18,557 nt of DNA from an uncultured Collinsella sp. (GTDB taxonomy: Bacteria > Actinomycetota > Coriobacteriia > Coriobacteriales > Coriobacteriaceae): positions 1-18,557 of the forward strand of contig CABQXG010000005.1 in assembly GCA_902468045.1 (NCBI GenBank). Reading direction: 5' to 3'. Each line of letters begins with the position of its first letter. Positions within the stretch are counted from its first letter, which is position 1. Under the pieces are notes generated by a model, which made no database searches, was not told the DNA's origin, and was given only the letters and a program-made list of their open reading frames with translations. Below are positions 7,803 through 15,189 of the stretch, piece after piece. Made by a program: the position numbers and the translations under genes.

Positions 7803-7863
7803 GGCACTTGGGGACGTTCCTTTTCTGCCGGCAGTAAGGGACAGTCCCCAAGTGCCAAGTGCC
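7803..7863. repeat. GGGACAG dyad C
   Basis: GGCACTTGGGGAC (7803-7815) pairs perfectly with GTCCCCAAGTGCC (7844-7856). An inner stem follows (TTCCTT with AAGGGA around the palindrome CTGCCGGCAG). The right arm heptamer AAGTGCC is repeated at once (7857-7863). GGGACA lies at 7838-7843. It begins 15 bases after the EIIA stop. Confidence 0.75.
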
Positions 7864-7865
7864 GC

Positions 7866-7917
7866 ATCTGTCCCCTTTGCACCAAAATGGTGCAGATTAA
7901 TCTGTCCCCAATGCACC
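7866..7917. repeat. GGGACAG dyad D, adjoining dyad C
   Basis: ATCTGTCCCC occurs twice (7866-7875 and 7900-7909), each followed by a TGCACC (7878-7883, 7912-7917). One inverted GGTGCA (7889-7894) can pair with either, giving alternative hairpins. GATTAATC (7895-7902) is itself palindromic. It sits 68 bases upstream of the foldase gene. Confidence 0.65.
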
Positions 7918-7985
7918 AAGCGTGCCGCGGGGGCTGCGTTGTGACACAATGGCGTTTGTTCGATTCGTTATGCGAAAGGCCAACT

Positions 7986-9206
7986 ATGGCAAATAAGAAA
8001 AAGAACTCCGAGGCCGCGTCGACGCCCGAGCAGCAGGCCCGCGCTGCCTCCAGCTCTCGCAAGAAGCAGCGCAAGACGTACGTGTCTAAGACCGTCAAGA
8101 TCGTCTTGGTGGTCATCGGCGTGCTGGCGATGCTGCTTTCCGTCTCGGCGATGGCGTGCTCCGGCCTTATGTCGCAGGCCGAGGACACCTCGGGCTACAA
8201 GCTGACCGGCGGTGTTGCTGCAACTATCAACGGCACCAACCTCACCGAGGACACCGTGACCAAGCAGATCATGAGCATGCGCACGTCCTACGGCTACACC
8301 AAGGACAAGGACTGGGCGCAGTATCTGGTTGACAACGACCTGACACCCAAGAAGTATCGCAAGCAGCTCATCGATTCCTACACGCAGCAGATTCTGCTTC
8401 AGCAGGCGCAGAAGGAAAACGGCGTGACGGTGTCGGACGAGGAGGTCGAGAAGGCTTGGAAGGACGCGTGCAAGAGCGCGGGCGGTGCCAAGGCCTTTAA
8501 GAAGACCCTCAAGACCTACGGCTATACCGAGGACACCTACAAGGACTCGCTCAAGGAGAGTCTGGCGCAGCAGAAACTCAAGGATGCCGTCGCGCCCACG
8601 AGCAAGCCCAAGGACAGCGAGATTGTCGATTACATCAACGAGAACCTGTCCAACTACAACGACGCCCGCCGCTCGTCGAACATCCTGATCAAGGTTGATT
8701 CCGACGCTTCCGATGAGGACAAGGCTGCTGCCAAGGCCAAGGCGCAGGAGTGCCTGGACAAGATCAACTCCGGTGAGCTGAGCTTTGAGGACGCCGTTGA
8801 GCAGTACTCCGAGGACACCGGTTCCAAGGAGAAGAAGGGCGATGTGGGCTGGGATAAGCTCACCACCTTCGTCGACAGCTACCAGACGGCGCTCGAGGGG
8901 CTCAACAAGGGCGACGTGAGCGAAGTCGTCGAGTCGACCTATGGTTACCACATCATCAAGTGCACCGACTACTTCCATGTCGATAATCAGGTCGATGACA
9001 TCAACCAGGTGCCCAAGGCCATCAAGAAGTACGTCTCCAACGTGGTGAAGACGCAGGCGGCCAGTACTGCATACAGCGAGTGGCTGGAGCAGTACAAGAA
9101 GGACGCCGACATTACCGTCAACCCCATGCCCAAGGACGTACCCTATAACGTGAGTCTGAAGGGCGTCACCAAGAGCTCGACCGACGATTCGTCGACGACT
9201 GAGTAA
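7986..9206 (+). CDS. PrsA/SurA-like peptidyl-prolyl isomerase foldase, membrane anchored
   Basis: Proteins of this type help secreted proteins fold outside the membrane. The 406-residue product has a basic N-terminus (about 1-36), a hydrophobic segment (about 37-60) ending in SAMAC, a weak lipobox-like end, then a SurA-N-type helical domain (INGTNLTEDTVTKQIM, YTQQILLQQA). A parvulin domain follows at about 226-330 (SSNILIKV, SFEDAVEQYSED, KKGDVGW, STYGYHIIK). The tail is Ser/Thr-rich. GAAAGG precedes the ATG at 7986. A longer frame from 7887 would run through dyad D and is rejected. Whether Cys is lipidated or the helix stays as an anchor cannot be decided. It is followed 54 bases later by the YqeY-like gene. 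Confidence 0.87.
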   Translation: MANKKKNSEAASTPEQQARAASSSRKKQRKTYVSKTVKIVLVVIGVLAMLLSVSAMACSGLMSQAEDTSGYKLTGGVAATINGTNLTEDTVTKQIMSMRTSYGYTKDKDWAQYLVDNDLTPKKYRKQLIDSYTQQILLQQAQKENGVTVSDEEVEKAWKDACKSAGGAKAFKKTLKTYGYTEDTYKDSLKESLAQQKLKDAVAPTSKPKDSEIVDYINENLSNYNDARRSSNILIKVDSDASDEDKAAAKAKAQECLDKINSGELSFEDAVEQYSEDTGSKEKKGDVGWDKLTTFVDSYQTALEGLNKGDVSEVVESTYGYHIIKCTDYFHVDNQVDDINQVPKAIKKYVSNVVKTQAASTAYSEWLEQYKKDADITVNPMPKDVPYNVSLKGVTKSSTDDSSTTE

Positions 9207-9260
9207 TCATGGGGCGGCGCTCGCTCGAGTACTGCCCACGCTATTAGAGAGGATTTGCAG

Positions 9261-9704
9261 ATGACCAACGAAGAGCTGCAGAAGGAAATGATCGCGGCCA
9301 TGAAGGCCAAGGACAAGGTTCGCCTGTCTATCATTCGCCAGGTCAAGGCCGAGGTGAAGAATATCGAGGTTAACGAGCGCCGCGACGTGACCGAGGAAGA
9401 CGTCAACAGCATGATCAAGCGTCTGATCAAGCAGACGAGCGAGACGCTGGAGATGTCCATCAAGGCCGGCACCGACCAAGAGCGTACCGACAACCTGACC
9501 GAGCAGGTCAAGATTCTGGAGAGCCTGCTGCCCGCGCAGGTTTCGGGCGAGGAGCTCGAGGCTCTGATCGAGCAAGTCATCGCCGAGCTGGGTGCCACGT
9601 CCAAGAAACAGATGGGCCAGGTCATGGGGGCACTCGGCAAGGCCACCGGCGGCAACTTCGACAAGCCGGCAGCGGCAAAGATCGTCGGAGCAAAGCTTGC
9701 GTAA
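9261..9704 (+). CDS. yqeY: YqeY/GatB-tail family protein
   Basis: The 147-residue protein matches the YqeY family, which resembles the C-terminal tRNA-binding domain of GatB but stands alone; its exact job is unsettled. Family marks are the start LQKEMIAAMKAKDKVRLSII, the middle IKQTSETLEMSIKAGTD, ILESLLPAQVS and the end SKKQMGQVMGALGKATGGNFD followed by a run of small residues and AKIVGAKL. AGAGAGGA at 9246-9253 supports the ATG at 9261; a TTG six bases upstream is not needed. It ends before a strong terminator at 9734-9765. Confidence 0.92.
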   Translation: MTNEELQKEMIAAMKAKDKVRLSIIRQVKAEVKNIEVNERRDVTEEDVNSMIKRLIKQTSETLEMSIKAGTDQERTDNLTEQVKILESLLPAQVSGEELEALIEQVIAELGATSKKQMGQVMGALGKATGGNFDKPAAAKIVGAKLA

Positions 9705-9733
9705 GGGCCGAGCGGTACATAGTTGATGTTGAG

Positions 9734-9765
9734 GGGGCGTGGCCGTCATGGTCGCGCCCCTTTTT
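9734..9765 (+). terminator. Intrinsic terminator after yqeY
   Basis: GGGGCG (9734-9739) pairs with CGCCCC (9755-9760), with further inner GCC/GGT pairing, and is followed by TTTTT. It lies 30 bases after the yqeY stop. Confidence 0.85.
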
Positions 9766-9776
9766 GCTGGGCTGGG

Positions 9777-9847
9777 CACTCATTGGGGACAGACTTAAAT
9801 GAGTGCCCAATGAGCAGGTACTCATTTAAGTCTGTCCCCAATGAGTG
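9777..9847. repeat. GGGACAG dyad E, perfect 28-base inverted repeat
   Basis: Bases 9777-9804 and 9820-9847 are exact reverse complements, with a 15-base loop. Each arm holds GGGGACAGACTTA or its complement. ACTCATT or its complement AATGAGT sits at both ends of each arm, and AATGAG recurs in the loop. It follows directly on the yqeY terminator and precedes the amino acid importer operon. Confidence 0.9.
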
Positions 9848-9910
9848 GGTTAAAGGTTGCGGGTTCTTTACGGGAATGTAGTGCGGGCTGCGGAAACGCG
9901 GTTCTTTCCG

Positions 9911-9916
9911 TACAAT
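9911..9916 (+). promoter_or_regulatory. Candidate -10 box for the amino acid importer operon
   Basis: TACAAT lies 36 bases upstream of the ATPase ATG. No clear -35 is seen at 17 bp (CTGCGG). The region just upstream holds GCGGAAA (9890-9896) and TTTCCG (9905-9910), which can pair and might be an operator. Confidence 0.4.
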
Positions 9917-9951
9917 AGTTCAACTCGTGTAAACGCAGGGAAGGGACATTC

Positions 9952-10683
9952 ATGGCAGACATGATCGAGATCAAGCATCTCAACAAGTACTTTGGCGACC
10001 TGCATGTGCTCAAAGATATCAATCTCACCGTCAAGCGCGGCGAGAAGCTCGTAATGATCGGGCCTTCCGGCTCGGGTAAGTCGACGCTCATCCGTTGCGT
10101 CGATTATCTGGAGGAGCCCACGTCGGGCGAGGTCGTCATCGACGGTACGCCGCTCACCAAAAAGAATCACCTGGAGATGGCTCGCAAGTATAGTTCCATG
10201 GTGTTTCAGCAGTTCAACCTGTATCCCAACATGACGGTGCTCGGCAACCTGACGCTCGCGCCCATCAAGCTGCAAAAGAAGAGCAAGGAGGAGGCGACCG
10301 AGGTCGCCATCGCCGCGCTCAAGCGCGTCGGCATGGCGCATAAGGCCGGCGAGTATCCGCAGAACCTCTCGGGCGGTCAGCAGCAGCGCATCGCCATCGC
10401 CCGTGCCCTGTGCACCAAGCAGCCCATCATCCTGTTTGACGAGCCGACCTCGGCGCTCGACCCCGAGATGGTCCAGGAGGTTTTGGACGTTATGATTGAG
10501 CTCGCGCAGGAGGATATCACCATGATCTGCGTGACGCACGAGATGGGCTTTGCGCGCCAGGTGGCCGACCGCGTCATCTTTATGGAGGACGGCCGCATTC
10601 TGGAGGAGGGCACGCCCGAGCACTTCTTCGATAACCCCGAGAACCCGCGCTGCCGCGAGTTCCTGTCCAAGATTTTGCACTAG
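9952..10683 (+). CDS. Polar amino acid ABC transporter, ATP-binding protein (GlnQ-like)
   Basis: This cytoplasmic ATPase drives the importer encoded by the next three genes. Its 243 residues include Walker [10 protein letters not shown] (37-45), the Q-loop [14 protein letters not shown], the signature [15 protein letters not shown] (near 139-153), Walker [14 protein letters not shown] (near 160-172) and the H-loop VTHEMGFA. The size and the [10 protein letters not shown] segment fit the glutamine/polar amino acid subfamily. AGGGAAGGG at 9937-9945 supports the ATG at 9952. The stop is 8 bases before the binding-protein ATG, so the four genes form one operon. Confidence 0.95.
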   Translation: MADMIEIKHLNKYFGDLHVLKDINLTVKRGEKLVMIGPSGSGKSTLIRCVDYLEEPTSGEVVIDGTPLTKKNHLEMARKYSSMVFQQFNLYPNMTVLGNLTLAPIKLQKKSKEEATEVAIAALKRVGMAHKAGEYPQNLSGGQQQRIAIARALCTKQPIILFDEPTSALDPEMVQEVLDVMIELAQEDITMICVTHEMGFARQVADRVIFMEDGRILEEGTPEHFFDNPENPRCREFLSKILH

Positions 10684-10691
10684 GCGCGGTG

Positions 10692-11567
10692 ATGGACATG
10701 ACGGATATGACGAGGGCGGCCGTATCGCGCCGCCACTTTTTGCAGCTGGCGGGCGTCGGCATGCTTGCGCTGACGGGGACCGCGCTTACCGGTTGCGGCA
10801 ACTCCACCAGCGGCGAGGGTTCCGACAAGGGGTCCAAGCTTGCGGCCATTAAGTCGCGTGGCCATCTGAATGCCGGCGTTAAGAAGGACGTTCCCGGCTA
10901 CGGCTATTACGACACCGCTAAGGGTCGCTTTGAGGGCATGGAGGTCGATTTGTGCTACCAGATCGCCGCTGCCGTCTTTGGTGTGAGCTACAAGGATGCC
11001 CGTGCCCAGGAGCTTGTAGAGTTTACCGATGTAACGCCCAAGACGCGCGGCCCGCTGATCGATAACGGCCAACTCGACGTGGTCGCGGCGACCTACACCA
11101 TCACCGACGAGCGCAAAAAGAGCTGGGATTTCTCGACGCCGTACCGCACCGACTACGTGGGACTCATGGTCAAGAAGCGTTCGGGCTTTACCTCGATTGA
11201 GGATCTGGACGGCAAGATTATCGGCGTGAGCCAGGGTGCTACCACACAGGGCCTCATCGAGCAGATGATCAAGGACAACGGCTTTAACTGCAAGCCCGAG
11301 TTTAGGGCCTTTAGCGGCTACCCCATCATCAAGAGTTCTCTCGACGCCGGCAATATCGACGTCTTTGCCATGGACCGCTCCACGCTGGCCGGTTACATGA
11401 ACGAGACCGTTGAGCTGTTGCAGCCCGAGGTCAAGTTTGGCGAGCAGGGCTACGGCGTGGCGACCAAGAAGGGCTGCGACCTTTCGGCCGTGGTCGATCA
11501 GGTGATTTGCGATCGCCTGGCCGACGGCTGGCTCGACCAAGAGGTCAAGACCTGGGGTCTTGTATAG
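10692..11567 (+). CDS. Amino acid ABC transporter substrate-binding lipoprotein (SBP family 3), Tat-type signal
   Basis: The family 3 binding protein captures amino acids outside the membrane for the importer. The 291-residue product opens with SRRHFLQL (twin Arg at 13-14), a hydrophobic stretch and the lipobox LTGC with Cys35, so it looks like a Tat-exported lipoprotein. Family marks include IKSRGHLNAGVKKDVPGYGY, GRFEGMEVDLCYQIA, VEFTDVTPKTRGPLIDNGQLDVVAATYTI-type core and DFSTPY, then the SQGATTQ phosphate/ligand loop. Its ligand cannot be read from sequence with confidence; glutamate, glutamine or aspartate are usual. ATGs at 10692, 10698 and 10707 are all in frame and none has a strong ribosome binding site, so coupling to the ATPase stop is likely. 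Confidence 0.92.
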   Translation: MDMTDMTRAAVSRRHFLQLAGVGMLALTGTALTGCGNSTSGEGSDKGSKLAAIKSRGHLNAGVKKDVPGYGYYDTAKGRFEGMEVDLCYQIAAAVFGVSYKDARAQELVEFTDVTPKTRGPLIDNGQLDVVAATYTITDERKKSWDFSTPYRTDYVGLMVKKRSGFTSIEDLDGKIIGVSQGATTQGLIEQMIKDNGFNCKPEFRAFSGYPIIKSSLDAGNIDVFAMDRSTLAGYMNETVELLQPEVKFGEQGYGVATKKGCDLSAVVDQVICDRLADGWLDQEVKTWGLV

Positions 11568-11592
11568 GCGCATCGTCCAAGGAAGGAATCAA

Positions 11593-12339
11593 ATGCTCGA
11601 AGGATTATTTGACGCCGACCGTTGGTCGACGACATTTCAAAACATGGGGCCCTTCTGGGAGGGCTTTGGCGTGACGCTGCAAGTGGTCGTTGCCGGTCTG
11701 CTGCTGTCGCTGGTGCTGGGCACGCTGCTGGGCGTGTTCTCTACCACTCGCACGCGCGTGCTGCGCGCCATAAGCCGCGTGTACGTGGAGTTTTACCAGA
11801 ACACCCCGTTGCCCGTACAAGTGCTCTTTATGTACATGGCCGGTCCGCAGTTTTTGCAGGCCATAACCGGTGCCGACCAGCCGGTGCGCATCGCGCCGTT
11901 CGTGCTGGGCTTCTTGGGCGTGGGTCTGTATCACGCGGCCTACATTTCGGAGGTTATCCGCACTGGTATCGAGGCGGTTCCGCGTGGTCAGATGGAGGCG
12001 GCCCAGAGCCAGGGCTTCACCCGCGCCCAGGCGTACTGGTACATCGTGCTGCCCCAGACATTCAAGATCATTCTGCCGCCGCTGTGTAACCAGGCGCTCA
12101 ACCTGGTCAAGAATACGTCGGTTCTGGCGCTTGTGGCCGGCGGCGACCTTATGTACCGTTCCGACAACTTTGTGAGTCTGTACGGTTACCTGCAGGGATA
12201 CATCGTCTGCTGCCTTATGTACTTCATCATCTGCTTTCCGCTCGCCATGCTGGTGCAGTGGCTCGAGCGCCGCTCCAAGGAGCGTCCGCGCGGCGTGAGC
12301 CTGGCCGAGCTGGGGCTCGACAACGTAGAGGAGGCCTAG
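11593..12339 (+). CDS. Amino acid ABC transporter permease (HisM/GlnP family), first subunit
   Basis: This 248-residue integral membrane protein forms half of the transport channel. It has an N-terminal helix region (GVTLQVVVAGLLLSLVLG), YVEFYQNTPLPVQVLFMYM, which is typical of the polar amino acid permease family, and the cytoplasmic EAA loop EAAQSQGFTRAQAYWYIVLP that docks to the ATPase. GGAAGGAA at 11581-11588 supports the ATG at 11593; an earlier frame start at 11560 would overlap the binding-protein gene. The next permease starts 3 bases after its stop. Confidence 0.93.
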   Translation: MLEGLFDADRWSTTFQNMGPFWEGFGVTLQVVVAGLLLSLVLGTLLGVFSTTRTRVLRAISRVYVEFYQNTPLPVQVLFMYMAGPQFLQAITGADQPVRIAPFVLGFLGVGLYHAAYISEVIRTGIEAVPRGQMEAAQSQGFTRAQAYWYIVLPQTFKIILPPLCNQALNLVKNTSVLALVAGGDLMYRSDNFVSLYGYLQGYIVCCLMYFIICFPLAMLVQWLERRSKERPRGVSLAELGLDNVEEA

Positions 12340-12342
12340 CGC

Positions 12343-12981
12343 ATGGAAATCTTCAACGCGACCAACCTGCTCTACATTTGGGGCGGCTTTGTTAAGACAA
12401 TCGAGATCTCGGCGCTGTCGATCTTTTTCTCGCTCATCTTTGGCACGGTGCTGGCGCTCGTTAAGAGCTATGCGCCCCGCCCGTTCCGTATTTTGGTGAG
12501 CGCCTATATCGAACTGTTCCGTTGCACGCCAAACCTGCTGTGGATCCTGTTTATTTACTTTACGGTGCAGGGTTTGGACATTGTGATTTCGACCATCGCC
12601 TTTACGCTGTTTACCAGCGCTGTTATGGCCGAGATTGTGCGCGGCGGCCTCAACTCGATTCCGCGCGGCCAGTTTGAGGCAGCGCAGAGCCAGGGCTTCG
12701 GCTTCTTTGCCACCATGCGCTACATCATTCTGCCGCAGACGTTTAAGACGATCATTCCGGCGCTGTTTAGCCAGTGCACGACCGTCATCAAGGACAGCTC
12801 GTATCTTTCGGGCATTAACGTGGCCGAGCTCATGTACACGGCAAACGTCGTGATGGCCCACGCGATCGACCTGTCGCAGGTGCTTATGCTCTACGGCCTG
12901 GTGTTTGCGATGTACTTTGTACTCAACTTTGGTATCTCGCTGCTGGTCCGCGCATATCAGAGGCGAATGGTGGCAGCGTAG
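12343..12981 (+). CDS. Amino acid ABC transporter permease, second subunit
   Basis: The 212-residue partner permease has GFVKTIEISALSIFFSLIFG, YIELFRCTPNLLWILFIYF and the EAA loop EAAQSQGFGFFATMRYIILP. Two different permeases indicate a heterodimeric channel. GAGGAGG at 12329-12335, inside the end of the previous gene, supports the ATG at 12343. The stop is followed at once by dyad F (12983-13013), which may limit read-through to the next gene. Confidence 0.93.
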   Translation: MEIFNATNLLYIWGGFVKTIEISALSIFFSLIFGTVLALVKSYAPRPFRILVSAYIELFRCTPNLLWILFIYFTVQGLDIVISTIAFTLFTSAVMAEIVRGGLNSIPRGQFEAAQSQGFGFFATMRYIILPQTFKTIIPALFSQCTTVIKDSSYLSGINVAELMYTANVVMAHAIDLSQVLMLYGLVFAMYFVLNFGISLLVRAYQRRMVAA

Positions 12982-12982
12982 A

Positions 12983-13013
12983 ATGTGGCAAAGGGACAGC
13001 CCCTTTGTCACAT
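12983..13013. repeat. GGGACAG dyad F
   Basis: ATGTGGCAAAGGG (12983-12995) pairs with CCCTTTGTCACAT (13001-13013) over 13 bp with one G-U. The loop ACAGC completes the GGGACAG core. It fills the gap between the second permease stop and the ribosome binding site of the next gene (13016-13023). Confidence 0.8.
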
Positions 13014-13029
13014 AGAGAAAGGAATCGCG

Positions 13030-13653
13030 ATGAGCGATCTGGAGAATAAGAAGAGTCCTGTGGTCATTACCATCGCGCGCGACTTTGGCGCCGAGGGCCA
13101 CGAGATTGGCCGCATGCTTGCCGACGAGTTGGGGATTCCGCTGTACGATAACGAGCTGCTGGTACGTGCGTCGCTGCGCGCGGGCGAGTCGCTCGATAAG
13201 ATGGCCGCCTATGATGAGCGTCTGGCCGTGGAGAACATGGCGTTTCTGCCCGACCGCTACGATGCGCGTTCGTACTCGGATAAGTTGTTCCAAAAGATGA
13301 GCCAGGTGATTTTGGATCTGGGCGAGACCGAGAGTTGCATTATCGAAGGCCGTCTGTCCGATTACCTGCTGCGCAACAACCCCAACCACATTGCCGTGTT
13401 GGTGACCGCACCCTTTGAGGACCGCGTCGAGATTGTGCGCAAGAAGCGTGGCCTTAACAAAAAGAAGGGCGCCAAGCTGGTCAAACAGCAGCAGAAGGCG
13501 CGCGAGGCGTTCTATAAGCGCTACAGTGCCGGAAAGTGGAAGATGACGAGCGGCAAGGACATCGTCGTCAACCGCGCCAAGCTGGGCCGCGAGGGTTGTA
13601 AAGACGTTATCGCCGCTGCCTACCGCTACAAGGTGGCGCAGCTCGAAGGCTAA
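13030..13653 (+). CDS. Cytidylate-kinase-like family protein
   Basis: The 207-residue protein matches the cytidylate-kinase-like P-loop family whose members are common in Firmicutes and Actinobacteria and mostly lack a tested substrate. It starts VVITIARDFGAEGHEIGRML, a variant P-loop (GAEGHEIG), followed by ADELGIPLYDNELL and a later CIIEGRLSDYLL strand, and ends with a basic LID-like region (RKKRGLNKKKGAKLVKQQQK). AGAAAGGA at 13016-13023 supports the ATG at 13030; a frame start at 12985 would read through dyad F. The gene is bracketed by dyads F and G. It may be co-transcribed with the amino acid importer. Confidence 0.85.
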   Translation: MSDLENKKSPVVITIARDFGAEGHEIGRMLADELGIPLYDNELLVRASLRAGESLDKMAAYDERLAVENMAFLPDRYDARSYSDKLFQKMSQVILDLGETESCIIEGRLSDYLLRNNPNHIAVLVTAPFEDRVEIVRKKRGLNKKKGAKLVKQQQKAREAFYKRYSAGKWKMTSGKDIVVNRAKLGREGCKDVIAAAYRYKVAQLEG

Positions 13654-13708
13654 CCGACCAAAACCATCACAAAGGTGCCTGTCCCCATCGTGGTGGTTGG
13701 GTGGTCGG
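13654..13708. repeat. GGGACAG dyad G
   Basis: CCGACCA (13654-13660) pairs with TGGTCGG (13702-13708). Inside it AACCATCAC (13662-13670) pairs with GTGGTGGTT (13690-13698) with one wobble. The loop holds AAAGGTGCCTGTCCCC. The outer arm begins at the base after the cytidylate-kinase-like stop codon. Confidence 0.75.
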
Positions 13709-13715
13709 CATAGAA

Positions 13716-13751
13716 AAAGTCCCCGCCGGGCGTGTGCTCGACGGGGACTTT
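13716..13751. terminator. Bidirectional intrinsic terminator
   Basis: AAAGTCCCCG (13716-13725) pairs perfectly with CGGGGACTTT (13742-13751), 16-base loop, with A- and T-rich edges suiting both strands. It separates the cytidylate-kinase-like gene (plus) from the convergent nfnB (minus). Confidence 0.85.
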
Positions 13752-13779
13752 GCCGTTTGGTGGCTAGCGCTGTAGGTGA

Positions 13780-15189
13780 TTACTCGCCCAGCAGGCTCTT
13801 GGTGATGGAAGCGGCGGCCTTCTTGCCGGCACCCATCGCCAGAATGACCGTAGCGGCACCGGTGACGATGTCGCCGCCAGCCCAGATGCGGGGATCGGTG
13901 GTCTGGCCGGTCTCCTCGTCGGCAACGATGTAGCCCCACTTGTTGAGCTCCATCTTGCCGCCGATCTTCTTTGCGAAGGGGTTGGCGTTGGTGCCGATAG
14001 CCGAGATTGCGACGTCGCAGGGAATCTCCTCGATGGCGCCCTCGATGGGCACCGGGCGACGACGGCCGGACTCGTCAGGCTCGCCGAGCTCCATCTTCTG
14101 GACCTTGACGGCGCACACGGAGCCGTCCTCGCCAGCGACAAACTCGAGCGGGGAGACGAGCGGCAGAACCTCGACGCCCTCGGCCTTAGCATGGTGCAGC
14201 TCGGCGCGACGGCAGGGCATCTCGTCCTCGGTACGACGGTAGGCGATGATAGCGTGCTCGGCGCCCAGACGCTTGGCGGTACGGACGGCGTCCATAGCCA
14301 CGTTGCCGCCACCAAAGACGACGACGTTCTTGCCGTGCTTGGTGGGGGTGTCGTACTCGGGGAACTTGTTGGCCTTCATCAGGTTCACGCGGGTGAGGTA
14401 CTCGTTCGCGAAGAAGACGTTGGGCAGGTTCTCGCCGGGGACGTTGAGGAACTTGGGCAGGCCAGCGCCGGTCGCCACATAGATGGCGTCGAAGCCCTGC
14501 TCGAACAGCTCCTCGGCCGTGGCCATGTTGCCCACGACGGAGTTGTACTCAAACTTGACGCCCATGTCCTCCAGGCCGTCAATCTCGCGCTTGACGACTG
14601 CCTTGGGCAGACGGAACTCGGGGATGCCGTAGACCAGCACGCCGCCGCCGGTAAAGAAGGCCTCGAAGACGGTGACGTCAAAGCCGTTGCGGGCGAGCTC
14701 GCCGGCGCAGGTGATGCCGGACGGGCCGGAACCGACGACGGCGACCTTCTTGCCGTTCTTGGGAGCCATCTTGGGCGTGGAGGCGAGCTCGGGGCGGTCA
14801 CCCAGGAAGCGCTCGAGCTGGCCGATGGCCACGGGCTCGGACTTCTTACCACGGATGCACTTACCCTCGCACTGGTTCTCCTGCGGGCAGACGCGACCGC
14901 AGATGGCGGGAAGCATGGAGTCCTCGCGGATGGTATCGAGAGCGCCGCCGAAGTCCTTCGCGCGGATCTGCTCGATAAAGCGGGGGATGTTGATGTTGAC
15001 GGGGCAGCCCTCAACACAGAACGGCTTCTTGCAGTTGAGGCAGCGCTCGGCCTCGGCCAGCGCCATCTCCTCGGTGAAGCCCTTGTCGACGGGGCGGAAG
15101 TCGCAGGCGCGCTCGGCAGCCGGCTCCTCGTTATCGGGGGTGCGGGGCGACTTCATATCGGCAACGAAACGACCGTTAACTAGTGGCAT
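13780..15189 (-). CDS. nfnB: NADPH-dependent glutamate synthase small-chain-like flavoprotein; probable NfnB subunit
   Basis: With NfnA this subunit forms NADH-dependent ferredoxin:NADP+ oxidoreductase, a cytoplasmic electron-bifurcating flavoenzyme; the same family is often labelled GltA/GltD. The 469-residue protein has two N-terminal Fe-S cysteine sets, C50-C53-C58-C62 (CLNCKKPFCVEGC) and C97-C101-C107-C111 (CGRVCPQENQCEGKC). An FAD site follows (VAVVGSGPSGITCAGELA), then an NADPH site (VVVFGGGNVAMDAVRTAKRL) and a final FAD-contact strand (IWAGGDIVTGAATVILAMGAGKK, read across). The start at 15189 overlaps the nfnA end by 10 bases. The pairing with nfnA, and the lack of a large glutamate synthase subunit nearby, favour Nfn over glutamate synthase. 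Confidence 0.88.
   Translation of the reverse strand: MPLVNGRFVADMKSPRTPDNEEPAAERACDFRPVDKGFTEEMALAEAERCLNCKKPFCVEGCPVNINIPRFIEQIRAKDFGGALDTIREDSMLPAICGRVCPQENQCEGKCIRGKKSEPVAIGQLERFLGDRPELASTPKMAPKNGKKVAVVGSGPSGITCAGELARNGFDVTVFEAFFTGGGVLVYGIPEFRLPKAVVKREIDGLEDMGVKFEYNSVVGNMATAEELFEQGFDAIYVATGAGLPKFLNVPGENLPNVFFANEYLTRVNLMKANKFPEYDTPTKHGKNVVVFGGGNVAMDAVRTAKRLGAEHAIIAYRRTEDEMPCRRAELHHAKAEGVEVLPLVSPLEFVAGEDGSVCAVKVQKMELGEPDESGRRRPVPIEGAIEEIPCDVAISAIGTNANPFAKKIGGKMELNKWGYIVADEETGQTTDPRIWAGGDIVTGAATVILAMGAGKKAAASITKSLLGE

Noticed and set aside
13654..13751. CRISPR-like repeat arrangement from the several short repeats around the intergenic dyads
   Set aside because: There are no regularly spaced identical repeats with unique spacers, and no cas genes in the window.
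14191..15183. Plus-strand open frame opposite nfnB
   Set aside because: It is antisense to a gene with well-placed cysteine clusters and nucleotide-binding motifs; the product is low-complexity and lacks a ribosome binding site.
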